DNA from: a virus
Virus record (IMG/VR): IMGVR_UViG_3300043435_000133
Location: 1 to 35,764 of that record
Direction: 5' to 3' (one strand)
DNA: 35,764 bases
The translations under genes were made by a program, and so were the position numbers. Of the stretch, positions 1 to 5,432 are shown one piece after another; positions within the stretch are counted from its first letter, which is position 1; every line of letters starts with the position of its first letter. The notes beneath the pieces were generated by a model. The model saw only the letters and a program-made list of their open reading frames with translations, had not been told where the DNA came from and made no database searches.

Positions 1-131
1 TTAAAAACCAAAATGAATTGATTGAGTACAGGTTAAAGATTCGGCAATTGGCAGTTTCTCCCACTGAGAACCCCACATTTCCCTCTTTACCAGAATCAAT
101 TTGGGTACAAAACGACAGCACTGGAGAATAA
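1..131 (+). CDS. Tail fibre assembly chaperone-like protein, C-terminal part (5' truncated)
   Basis: An open frame starting at base 3 runs without a stop to TAA at 129-131 and gives 42 residues. The readable part has a charged helix (ELIEYRLKIRQLA) followed by a Pro-rich tail with PTENPTFPSLPESIW. This helix-then-P-x-x-P-x-x-W layout is typical of the C-terminus of small phage tail-fibre assembly chaperones, which are non-structural helpers encoded next to the fibre they fold. The gene lies 3 bp before a tail protein gene, as expected. The start is outside the window. The matching N-terminal half of such a protein is cut off at the right edge (35648-35764), so the two pieces may be one gene. 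Confidence 0.6.
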   Translation, partial: KNQNELIEYRLKIRQLAVSPTENPTFPSLPESIWVQNDSTGE

Positions 132-134
132 ATA

Positions 135-1067
135 ATGCCTATCGCAATATCAGGAACAACAGGTATTACCCTTGCAGGGCAATTTGATTCTGCCTCTACG
201 TTTGGCTTTCGCAACCGCATCATCAATGGCGCAATGCAAATTGCACAAAGAGCAACGTCTGCGACCATCACCGCTGGCTCAACCATTGCGGCTGGCTATT
301 CGACTGTTGACCGCTTTTATGTCTACTGTACTGGCGCAAACGTAACTGCGGCACAAGTAGCTGGTTCAGGCGCAATAAAGAATAACTTGCAGATTACTGG
401 CGCAGCATCAGTCACGGCGATTGGCGTTGGTCAACGTATTGAACAATTGAATAGCTATGACATGGCTGGCTCTAACGCCACGTTGTCTGTTAATCTTTCA
501 AACAGTTTGCTAACCACAGTTACATGGACTGCATACTATGCCAACACCACTGACACATTTGGCACATTGGCAAGCCCTACAAGAACACAGATTGCGACAG
601 GCACATTTACTGTCACATCAACTTTAACTAATTACAGCGCCCAAATCAGTATTCCTGCCGCCGCTACAACAGGTATAGAGGTTGTCTTTACTGTTGGCGC
701 TCAGATTTCTGGCACTTGGGTGGTTGGCAACGTGCAGTTGGAGAAATCGTCCATTGCAACGTCATTTGATTACAGACCTTATGGGACTGAGTTGGCGCTT
801 TGTCAAAGGTATTATGAGAAGGCTACGTTTGATGTAAGAACTTATGCGCCATCTTCTCAAAACTATGCTGCAGCTTTAACTGTTGTTGAGAAACGCACTT
901 CATCATATACACCAGCATATACGGCGGCGGCATCTGCATCAAGCAATATTAGCGGTACTCCCTCTGTTGGGGTTACAAATACTAGACAAGTTCGTTTCAG
1001 TTATGCTTCTGCCGCCGCAGGAGATACTTTTTATGTTCGTGATTTTGAAATGCCTGCGGAGCTATAA
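135..1067 (+). CDS. Tail fibre / receptor-binding type protein
   Basis: This 310-residue protein is rich in Ser, Thr, Ala and Gly with little charge, as in beta-structured phage fibres. The N-terminus MPIAISGTTGITL resembles that of the second fibre gene at 35124. Next comes FRNRIINGAMQIAQR (about residues 25-39), a signature seen at the start of a jelly-roll, carbohydrate-binding-like domain in many phage tail proteins. It is followed by VDRFYVY and, near residues 215-227, YGTELALCQRYYE, the conserved end of that domain. The last 80 residues form a short variable tip that probably contacts the host surface. ATG at 135 follows GGAG at 123-126. A chaperone-like gene lies just upstream. The fibre class is fairly sure; the receptor is unknown. 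Confidence 0.7.
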   Translation: MPIAISGTTGITLAGQFDSASTFGFRNRIINGAMQIAQRATSATITAGSTIAAGYSTVDRFYVYCTGANVTAAQVAGSGAIKNNLQITGAASVTAIGVGQRIEQLNSYDMAGSNATLSVNLSNSLLTTVTWTAYYANTTDTFGTLASPTRTQIATGTFTVTSTLTNYSAQISIPAAATTGIEVVFTVGAQISGTWVVGNVQLEKSSIATSFDYRPYGTELALCQRYYEKATFDVRTYAPSSQNYAAALTVVEKRTSSYTPAYTAAASASSNISGTPSVGVTNTRQVRFSYASAAAGDTFYVRDFEMPAEL

Positions 1068-1069
1068 AA

Positions 1070-1225
1070 ATGTATAAATTATTTAATTTTGTGGATGGCA
1101 AAAAAATTGTCATCAAGATGGATGAAAACGAATCATTCATTCCTATGATTGAAGAAAATGAAGACTACCAAGCCTACTTAGCATGGCTTGCAGAGGGCAA
1201 CACACCAGAGCCAAGCGATGATTGA
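1070..1225 (+). CDS. Small acidic phage protein, 51 aa, tail-associated hypothetical
   Basis: The ATG at 1070 begins 2 bp after the tail protein stop, and the frame ends at TGA 1223-1225. The product is strongly acidic, starts MYKLFNFVDGKKIVI, and ends YLAWLAEGNTPEPSDD. The ending AYLAW-x-AEGNTPEP recurs in small proteins and domain tails coded next to phage tail fibres, so a role in fibre assembly or as a small tail component is inferred from position. Its end overlaps the next start by 8 bp, which supports it as a real translationally coupled gene. There are no membrane segments or Cys residues. No biochemical function can be assigned. Confidence 0.65.
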   Translation: MYKLFNFVDGKKIVIKMDENESFIPMIEENEDYQAYLAWLAEGNTPEPSDD

Positions 1226-1406
1226 AAAAGACTTCGCCGTGCATGAAGCCATTTGCGCCCAAAGGTACGAGGCTATTGAGAAGTCATTTGTCGATGGCGA
1301 CAAGCGCATGACGCGCATTGAGTATCTGCTCTACGTCGTGATCGCTGCGGTGTTGCTCGGTCCAGGCTTTGCTGGCGAGTTGATCAAGAAAATCTTGGGG
1401 CTGTAA
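1218..1406 (+). CDS. XhlA-like small membrane protein (lysis accessory)
   Basis: This 62-residue protein has a charged amphipathic first half, including an R-x-E-Y segment, and one C-terminal membrane helix (about residues 36-57, YLLYVVIAAVLLGPGFAGEL). That layout matches XhlA-type phage proteins, short single-span membrane proteins that sit with holin and endolysin genes and help lysis. The start at 1218 overlaps the upstream stop by 8 bp; in-frame upstream codons are less likely because they lie deep inside the previous gene. It opens the lysis cassette that ends with the endolysin at 3764. It could equally be a one-span holin in its own right. Confidence 0.55.
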   Translation: MIEKDFAVHEAICAQRYEAIEKSFVDGDKRMTRIEYLLYVVIAAVLLGPGFAGELIKKILGL

Positions 1407-2072
1407 ATTGACCCGCTCAGCATCTTGTTTGCTGCCAACGCCTGTGTTGCCGCCATCAAACAAGGATGCAAACTCTACAAAGACGCCAAAACGTCTTTCA
1501 TGGAGATCAAGTCAGCCGTCAATGACGTTGTTGGTGTCACAAACGAAGTCCGTGGGTTCTGGTCTAAGCTCTTTGGAACAAAACAAGACACGCCAAAGCC
1601 TGTGGCGAAAAAGAAGGAAACCTATGTAGCTGTTGACGAAACCCAAGTCATGGCAGACATTGTTACCCAGCTATCTCAATTTTTTAAACTACAAGAACAA
1701 CTTGCGGCGCATATACGGGAAGAGGAAGAACGCTCAAAGACCATCTACGACCCTGATGCCAACCTGATGGAAGCCGCCCTAAAACGAGTTATGGCGCAAG
1801 ACCAAATGGCGTTGCTTGAGACTGAGATCCGAGAGGCGATGGTGTACGGCGCTCCTAAAGAGATGGGGGCTCTTTACAGCAAAGTGTTTGAGATGCGGGA
1901 CGTTATCAAAGTAGAGCAGGACAAAGCAAGGAAGAAACGGGATGACGAATCATGGCAACGCAAAGAGGGGGAGCGGCTCCTAAGAGAAAGACAAGCGTAT
2001 CTGCTGGTGACTATCCTATTCCTCCTATATATGTGGTTGCTCCTCGGCCTCTTGTACAGGATTGGGAAGTAG
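1407..2072 (+). CDS. Phage membrane-anchored coiled-coil protein in lysis cassette; probable AUU start
   Basis: This protein of about 220 residues starts I/M-D-P-L-S-I-L-F and has a small hydrophobic helix near its N-terminus. A long Lys/Glu-rich helical middle follows (about residues 60-190). The C-terminus is a strong membrane segment (about residues 196-217, rich in Leu, Tyr and Trp) with a short basic end. No ATG exists near the 5' end. ATT at 1407 directly follows the upstream TAA, keeps the typical DPLSI start, and has GGGG at 1397-1400 at good spacing; TTG at 1425 lacks a ribosome site. I therefore prefer ATT. The last 121 bp are also read in another frame by the next gene. The function is unknown; position suggests a membrane role in lysis. 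Confidence 0.65.
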   Translation: MDPLSILFAANACVAAIKQGCKLYKDAKTSFMEIKSAVNDVVGVTNEVRGFWSKLFGTKQDTPKPVAKKKETYVAVDETQVMADIVTQLSQFFKLQEQLAAHIREEEERSKTIYDPDANLMEAALKRVMAQDQMALLETEIREAMVYGAPKEMGALYSKVFEMRDVIKVEQDKARKKRDDESWQRKEGERLLRERQAYLLVTILFLLYMWLLLGLLYRIGK

Positions 2073-2227
2073 TTATGGGATGGATTGCGGCGTGTATTCT
2101 TGTAGTATTGTTGCTACCTCTTTTGGGAATGTTGTACATAGACGTACTGCAAACCAAAAAGGAAGCCCAAGCGCAAATTGAAAAAGTAGAAAAACTCAGA
2201 CGGCAGGTTGAAAAGGAAAAAAAGTGA
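1952..2227 (+). CDS. Small membrane protein with C-terminal coiled coil (spanin-like layout)
   Basis: This 91-residue protein overlaps the 3' 121 bp of the previous gene in a different frame. It begins with a basic segment (PKRKTS), then a Pro/aromatic motif PIPPIYVVAPRP, a single membrane helix (about residues 42-62) and a Lys/Glu/Gln coiled coil to the end (EAQAQIEKVEKLRRQVEKEKK region). The PPIYVV motif and its spacing to the membrane helix read as a conserved protein and not chance, so I keep the 1952 start. An internal ATG at 2075 would give a shorter form with an N-terminal anchor. The anchor-plus-coiled-coil design recalls inner-membrane spanins, but no outer-membrane partner is obvious in this cassette. 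Confidence 0.6.
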   Translation: MATQRGGAAPKRKTSVSAGDYPIPPIYVVAPRPLVQDWEVVMGWIAACILVVLLLPLLGMLYIDVLQTKKEAQAQIEKVEKLRRQVEKEKK

Positions 2228-2445
2228 CAATTTACATTCCGCTGTTGTATATTTGTATTGCATTGGAATGTGAGTTCTTCCAATCAGAGATTTACATGTT
2301 AGAAGAAAAAAAGTGTGAGCAGGAAATTGCTAAAAGAAAAATTGAATTAATCAAGCAAGGCAGAACGGTTGAAGCGATTTGCGTAGATGTAAAAATTTTG
2401 GAGAAGAAAACAGATGTTACCTATCGTAGCCACCCTATTAGGTAG
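2224..2445 (+). CDS. Small hypothetical protein of lysis cassette, 73 aa
   Basis: GTG at 2224 overlaps the upstream TGA (GTGA), and the frame ends 32 bp inside the holin gene, so it is a tightly packed operon member. The protein starts with a short hydrophobic stretch (IYIPLLYICIALE). A Cys/Phe segment (CEFF), a charged helical part with KKCEQEIAKRKIE and a C-terminal VEAICVDVKI strand follow. The three or four Cys residues and the small size suggest a disulfide-bonded or membrane-edge protein of the kind often found beside phage holins. I recognise the pattern but know no function for it. Confidence 0.55.
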   Translation: MTIYIPLLYICIALECEFFQSEIYMLEEKKCEQEIAKRKIELIKQGRTVEAICVDVKILEKKTDVTYRSHPIR

Positions 2446-2929
2446 TCTTGCCCAAAACGGGCTGGGACTGCTCTCCAGCGCCATCCAAGCCAAAGGCAAA
2501 GAGGTGGTCGAGAACACGCTTGGCGTGAAGATCCCCGACAACCCCACGCCTGAAGACGTCAGCAAGCTGCGCCAGTTGCAGTTTGAACATGAAGAGCGCT
2601 TGCTTGAGCTTGGAATTGAAAAGGCCAAGATGGAGCTAGCCGAGCTTGATCTGTTGGCAAAGGCTGCTCAGTCTGACGCTGACAACATCACAGACCGCTG
2701 GGAAGCAGATATGTCTAGTGATTCATGGTTGTCAAAGAACATCCGACCCATGAGCTTGATTGCCATCTTCTTGGGGTACTTTCTGTTCGCCTTAATGTCT
2801 GCCTATGGGTACAACGCAAACGAGTCCTACGTCACGTTGCTTGGAAATTGGGGAATGCTTGTTTTTGGCGCTTATTTTGGGTCAAGAACAGTCGAGAAGA
2901 TTACAGAAATGCGGAGTAAGGCTAGATGA
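2414..2929 (+). CDS. Holin, three-transmembrane (Holin_3TMs / GTA-holin type)
   Basis: This 171-residue protein would open the inner membrane to let the endolysin reach the cell wall. It has an N-terminal hydrophobic segment (about residues 1-25), a conserved charged central helix with VENTLGVKIPDNPTPED, and two strong membrane helices (about residues 113-132 and 140-158). Between and around them are the family marks WLSKNIRPMSLI and GAYFGSRTVEKI. Length and motif order fit the 3-TM holin family. ATG at 2414 follows GGAGAAG at 2400-2406. Its stop overlaps the HNH gene by ATGA, and the M15 endolysin follows that gene. Confidence 0.85.
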   Translation: MLPIVATLLGSLAQNGLGLLSSAIQAKGKEVVENTLGVKIPDNPTPEDVSKLRQLQFEHEERLLELGIEKAKMELAELDLLAKAAQSDADNITDRWEADMSSDSWLSKNIRPMSLIAIFLGYFLFALMSAYGYNANESYVTLLGNWGMLVFGAYFGSRTVEKITEMRSKAR

Positions 2930-3423
2930 AAATCTGTTCTTTATGCAAAGTAAAAAAACCTTTTACAGATTTTAGTCCTGATAGGCGGGAAGCATCAGGA
3001 GTGCAATCACGTTGCAAATCGTGCTTTGCTGAAATAATGCGTGAAAGAAGACTAAAAAATCCTGAAGCGCATAGGTTGGCTGTGAATAAAAGCACCAAGA
3101 AAAATTACAAAGCAAAGCTAGAAAGAAACAATCTGTACAGAGCAAACAACCCTGAAAAAGTTTATCAATGGAAAAAGAAAGATAGAACAGAAAACAAAGC
3201 AAGAATCCTTGCGGATTGTGCAAAACGTAGAACTTTGCTTACGGGTGAAACTTCTGTCGAAATAGAACAGCTATATGTTTTGAGAGATTTTTACCAAGCC
3301 ATGTCTTTGGGTGAACGTTTCCATGTTGACCACATAGTTCCTTTAAGTCGTGGTGGACTCCATGCGTATAAAAACCTGAGAGTAATTCCAGCAATAGACA
3401 ATCTGCGAAAGGGTAATAAATGA
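2926..3423 (+). CDS. HNH endonuclease (homing-type) inserted in lysis cassette
   Basis: This 165-residue DNA endonuclease probably acts as a free-standing homing enzyme. The N-terminus carries a zinc-knuckle pair, C4-x2-C7 and C30-x2-C33. A Lys/Arg/Asn-rich DNA-contact region follows. The C-terminus (residues 132-165) is a full HNH core: HVDH with catalytic H136, SRGG, and YKNLRVI with N150. It sits between holin and endolysin and is joined by ATGA overlaps on both sides, so it reads in the lysis operon without breaking it. Codon choice is A-rich (many AAA/AAT) compared with the neighbouring genes, a sign of recent arrival. Confidence 0.9.
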   Translation: MKICSLCKVKKPFTDFSPDRREASGVQSRCKSCFAEIMRERRLKNPEAHRLAVNKSTKKNYKAKLERNNLYRANNPEKVYQWKKKDRTENKARILADCAKRRTLLTGETSVEIEQLYVLRDFYQAMSLGERFHVDHIVPLSRGGLHAYKNLRVIPAIDNLRKGNK

Positions 3424-3764
3424 GCCTATCTACCGAACAAGCCGCATTCTTGCTGGATGCTTGCAAACTGATCCAACACGCCACCGCCCAAGGCTTTGTG
3501 GTCACTGGCGGTGAGTTGGCCAGAACACCCGAACAACAAGCGATCTACTTCAAGACAGGCCGCTCCAAAACCATGAACAGCATTCACTTGAAACGCTGCG
3601 CCATTGATCTGAACTTTTTCAAAGATGGCAAGATCATTTGGGATAAGGCGGTTCTTGCGCCTCTTGGGGCGTACTGGGAGAGTCTTCACCCGAAAAATCG
3701 TTGGGGCGGGAACTTCTCCAATCTGGTGGACTGTCCACATTTTGAACGTGTGCCAAAAGCATAG
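3420..3764 (+). CDS. Endolysin, M15 family peptidase (VanY/L-Ala-D-Glu peptidase type)
   Basis: This 114-residue zinc peptidase would cut peptide bonds of the peptidoglycan stem and act as the lysis enzyme. The M15 fold is visible as GFVVTGGELARTPEQQ, then S54-x-H56 with D63 (SIHLKRCAIDLN), and D104-C-P-H107-F-E. H56, D63 and H107 are the expected zinc ligands. W85 and RWGGNF near residue 94 fit the family. Length is that of single-domain phage endolysins. There is no signal peptide, so release depends on the holin upstream. The start overlaps the HNH stop (ATGA). The 3' end overlaps a convergent gene on the other strand by 131 bp. Confidence 0.88.
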   Translation: MSLSTEQAAFLLDACKLIQHATAQGFVVTGGELARTPEQQAIYFKTGRSKTMNSIHLKRCAIDLNFFKDGKIIWDKAVLAPLGAYWESLHPKNRWGGNFSNLVDCPHFERVPKA

Positions 3765-3831
3765 CCAAAAGGAACAGCGTCCCAACGCCGATGATTGCGC
3801 CTATGGCCAAGGCAAGTACGGTTGCAATCAT
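3634..3831 (-). CDS. Small membrane protein, 65 aa, last gene of the leftward operon
   Basis: ATG at 3831 overlaps the stop of the upstream minus-strand gene (ATGA), which is good evidence for translation. The first 27 residues form a membrane helix (VLALAIGAIIGVGTLFLLAM). The remaining 38 residues are polar and rich in Pro, Ser and Asp and are coded antisense to the 3' end of the endolysin gene. The membrane part lies beyond the endolysin, while the tail is probably a by-product of the antisense overlap. It may be a membrane-targeted accessory protein; no family is recognised. The gene could instead be a chance open frame, although the helix argues against this. Confidence 0.5.
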   Translation of the reverse strand: MIATVLALAIGAIIGVGTLFLLAMLLAHVQNVDSPPDWRSSRPNDFSGEDSPSTPQEAQEPPYPK

Positions 3832-3977
3832 TTATTTAACTCTCTGTATGCCTTGATGGCGTCTTTCAATTCATTTTGCAATTGTTCGATGCGGTCGTGT
3901 TGTTCTTGCATCTTGGCGTAGGCTTGGGCAGCAAACTTGGCCAAATTGTCATGGCTCCATGTTTCAAACGCTGGCAT
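3828..3977 (-). CDS. Small coiled-coil protein, 49 aa
   Basis: The ATG at 3977 is preceded by GAAAGGAAAG, a good ribosome site, and TGA at 3828-3830 overlaps the next start. The product starts MPAFETWSHDNLAKFAAQ and continues as a Gln/Glu/Lys-rich amphipathic helix (EQHDRIEQLQNELKDA) to its end. A W-x-x-x-x-L-A-x-F-A start followed by a coiled coil is common among small phage early proteins. It overlaps the gene upstream by 14 bp. No function is known; oligomerisation is likely from the heptad pattern. Confidence 0.6.
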   Translation of the reverse strand: MPAFETWSHDNLAKFAAQAYAKMQEQHDRIEQLQNELKDAIKAYRELNK

Positions 3978-4125
3978 TTGCTTTCCTTTCAAATCTGCTG
4001 TCTTTCAAAAACGACCTCAACCATTTACCTTTGCCAAGTTTCACCCATTCGTCGTATTCGCTCTGTGTTACTTTAACGGTAATAGATCTACCGTTCTTGG
4101 TCAGTTCACGTTTTGGTTTCAGCAT
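3964..4125 (-). CDS. Putative ribbon-helix-helix regulator, 53 aa
   Basis: This very short basic protein reads as a beta strand (RSITVKV), a first helix (TQSEYDEWVKLG) and a second helix (KWLRSFLKD). That order and the length of about 45 residues fit ribbon-helix-helix DNA-binding proteins of the Arc/CopG kind, in which a strand pair from two chains contacts DNA. It would be a candidate regulator of this leftward operon or of the operator at 7305-7329. ATG at 4125 follows GAAGAAAA, a weak ribosome site. It overlaps genes on both sides. The fold is inferred from pattern only. Confidence 0.5.
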   Translation of the reverse strand: MLKPKRELTKNGRSITVKVTQSEYDEWVKLGKGKWLRSFLKDSRFERKANASV

Positions 4126-4291
4126 TTTTCTTCATTCCCATGATTGCATCTTGAAATCTGTACTCACAGCTATGCTGTGCGCCAGCTTGTTTAGTTATGA
4201 ATACCAACTTGCATTCGGTGCAATACCACGCCGCGCCTTGCTCTACCACAAGCGTCTTGGGTTTGAAAAACGCGCGTATGCGTTCAAGCAT
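4106..4291 (-). CDS. Small zinc-finger-like protein, 61 aa
   Basis: The protein carries a C24-x2-C27 ... H40-x-C42 set of potential zinc ligands (WYCTECKLVF and AQHSCEY), flanked by a basic N-terminus (ERIRAFFKPK) and a polar tail. A CCHC finger of this spacing may bind DNA or protein. I place the start at ATG 4291 because AGAGGG lies about 6 bp upstream at good spacing; an in-frame GTG at 4297 would sit directly on that ribosome site. It overlaps the next gene downstream by 20 bp and the previous one by 8 bp, as usual in this operon. Role unknown. Confidence 0.55.
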   Translation of the reverse strand: MLERIRAFFKPKTLVVEQGAAWYCTECKLVFITKQAGAQHSCEYRFQDAIMGMKKNAETKT

Positions 4292-4505
4292 AATCACCCT
4301 CTTTTGTGTGTTTCAACAGTTGCGCCTCAAGACGCTTGATGCGCTCTTCGTTGTATTGGATGTTGGCATGGGCGTAGTCCGCAGCAGTCTCAGCTTCCAA
4401 CTTGCGTAGGTGTGCTTCATGCAATTCATGTGCAATGATTTCATGGATAGTCTTTGCCCTGATGACATCCTTGATGTACTTGATGGTTGTCTCTCTGAAT
4501 GTCAT
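4284..4505 (-). CDS. Small helical protein, 73 aa
   Basis: ATG at 4505 overlaps the stop of the preceding gene (ATGA). The protein is almost entirely helical, with charged repeats: TIKYIKDVIRAKTIHEIIAHE, then LRKLEAETAADYAHAN and YNEERIKRLEAQLL. The second half has coiled-coil heptads. There are no Cys, no membrane span and no known motif. Close packing with genes on both sides shows that it belongs to the operon. I do not recognise the family. Confidence 0.55.
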   Translation of the reverse strand: MTFRETTIKYIKDVIRAKTIHEIIAHELHEAHLRKLEAETAADYAHANIQYNEERIKRLEAQLLKHTKEGDYA

Positions 4506-4837
4506 GTGTTGAGTTCCTTGAGTTTGGCTTCAATGGCTTGGGCAAGAGCAACAAAAGAACCAATGCGTCCCGATTGGTATCCGCTTCTTAATTTATCAAT
4601 CTCCTCATCCGTCAGCCCTACCCATGTGCGCTGTGGTGGCAATTTCCTAGCGTCACAAGCGGGGCAACCATCTGTGCAGTATTTGCATTGCCCGTCTTGC
4701 GTCTGTGCCAAGGCTTCTTTGATGGCGATGATGGCTTTCACTCGCTTACCTAGTGCCAAATCGCAACCATCAACATAAGGCGCATTCCAAGGGGTTTCCA
4801 ACGCCTCAAGTGCTAGCTTCAATGCTTCTTGTGTCAT
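4502..4837 (-). CDS. Phage conserved hypothetical protein (MTQEALKLALEALE type), 111 aa
   Basis: The start at ATG 4837 gives MTQEALKLALEALE, an opening very common among small phage early proteins. Next comes VKAIIAIKEALAQTQ and then a Cys cluster, CKYC...CPAC (about residues 62-72), which could bind zinc. The C-terminal third has WVGLTDEEIDKL and a Gly/Ser-rich linker before a final helix. An upstream in-frame extension would overlap the lipoprotein gene fully and lacks these marks, so I reject it. The preceding gene ends 1 bp upstream of this start. Function unknown. Confidence 0.65.
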   Translation of the reverse strand: MTQEALKLALEALETPWNAPYVDGCDLALGKRVKAIIAIKEALAQTQDGQCKYCTDGCPACDARKLPPQRTWVGLTDEEIDKLRSGYQSGRIGSFVALAQAIEAKLKELNT

Positions 4838-4838
4838 A

Positions 4839-5111
4839 TCAATACCTGTATTTAGGCGCGCAGGACACGTCAGCAACAACGTCTGCGGTGTAGTTGTTAA
4901 TCTTGCGCTTGGCAATGATCATCACGGCGCGAAGGCCAGAGCTTTCACATTCCTGCACGGCCAAGATCACCTCGTTGCGGCTCATCGCTTGGATGTCCTT
5001 GTCCAATGTCAACTTCTGCTGCGCGGTGCTACTGGCGCCATCCAACAGACTGGCGTTCCAAGACGATCCTGCGGCGCAGCCGGTCAGCATCAAAACTAAA
5101 AGATATTTCAT
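4839..5111 (-). CDS. Small phage lipoprotein, 90 aa
   Basis: The N-terminus MKYLLVLMLTGC is a short lipoprotein signal with lipobox L9-T-G-C12. Cleavage and lipidation at C12 would place the protein in the periplasm on a membrane. The mature part holds the conserved-looking stretch MSRNEVILAVQECESSGLRAV, AKRKINNYTADV and a final SCAPKYRY. Two further Cys residues could form a disulfide. Such small lipoproteins recur in early operons of related phages; surface exclusion or envelope modification is possible but not shown. The start overlaps the stop of the upstream gene (ATGA). Confidence 0.7.
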   Translation of the reverse strand: MKYLLVLMLTGCAAGSSWNASLLDGASSTAQQKLTLDKDIQAMSRNEVILAVQECESSGLRAVMIIAKRKINNYTADVVADVSCAPKYRY

Positions 5112-5299
5112 GGTTGTCTAGCCTCCTGTAAAAGTTCGATACGTTCGCGTGACGCCCTTAGCGTGGTGTAGCGTTGGTGCAGGCGCTCCAACACCACCAC
5201 ACGCCTAGCATTCGCGCGCTCATGGTTTAGCATATCCAAGACCTTTTGCTCGTCAAAAGTCTTGAGTTCATTATTTAATTGACGCCAGGTGAGTTGCAA
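5108..5299 (-). CDS. Small helical hypothetical protein, 63 aa (TTG start)
   Basis: The start is TTG at 5299. A strong GGAGG lies 7 bp upstream on the minus strand, which decides this start, as no ATG is near. The product begins MQLTWRQLNNELKT and goes on with two helices, EQKVLDMLNHERANARR and LERLHQRYTTLRASRERIELL. The W-x-Q-L-x-x-E-L opening and ERLHQRYTTLRA-RER end are seen in small phage early proteins of unknown role. It overlaps the upstream gene by 29 bp and the lipoprotein gene by ATGA. Confidence 0.6.
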   Translation of the reverse strand: MQLTWRQLNNELKTFDEQKVLDMLNHERANARRVVVLERLHQRYTTLRASRERIELLQEARQP

Positions 5300-5432
5300 T
5301 TTTGTCCTCCAGTTTTTTGATTGTTTCCATGCTCTTGCTCAACTTACGCCAAGCAGCGTTGAAGTCGCGTTGGTATATCTTGTGAATAGACTTCTCAGCC
5401 TTTAGCTGGGTCTTCCATTTAAGTAATCTCAT
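5271..5432 (-). CDS. Small basic hypothetical protein, 53 aa
   Basis: ATG at 5432 overlaps the stop of the helicase gene (ATGA), and the frame ends in TAA at 5271-5273. The product is Lys-rich and helical (MRLLKWKTQLKAEKSIHKIY at the start, then WRKLSKSMETIKKLEDKI). It may bind nucleic acid given its charge, or be a helper of the helicase it is coupled to; both are inferences. Its 3' end carries the GGAGG ribosome site of the next gene inside its own coding sequence. Confidence 0.55.
   Translation of the reverse strand: MRLLKWKTQLKAEKSIHKIYQRDFNAAWRKLSKSMETIKKLEDKIATHLASIK

Noticed and set aside
883-1077. Plus-strand frame of 64 codons in the tail protein gene
   Set aside because: Out-of-frame shadow of the fibre tip with an unnatural His-rich start.
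4839-5111. Outer-membrane spanin partner for the 1952-2227 protein
   Set aside because: The lipoprotein is on the other strand in an early-type operon, far from the lysis cassette, and lacks a Pro-rich spanin linker.
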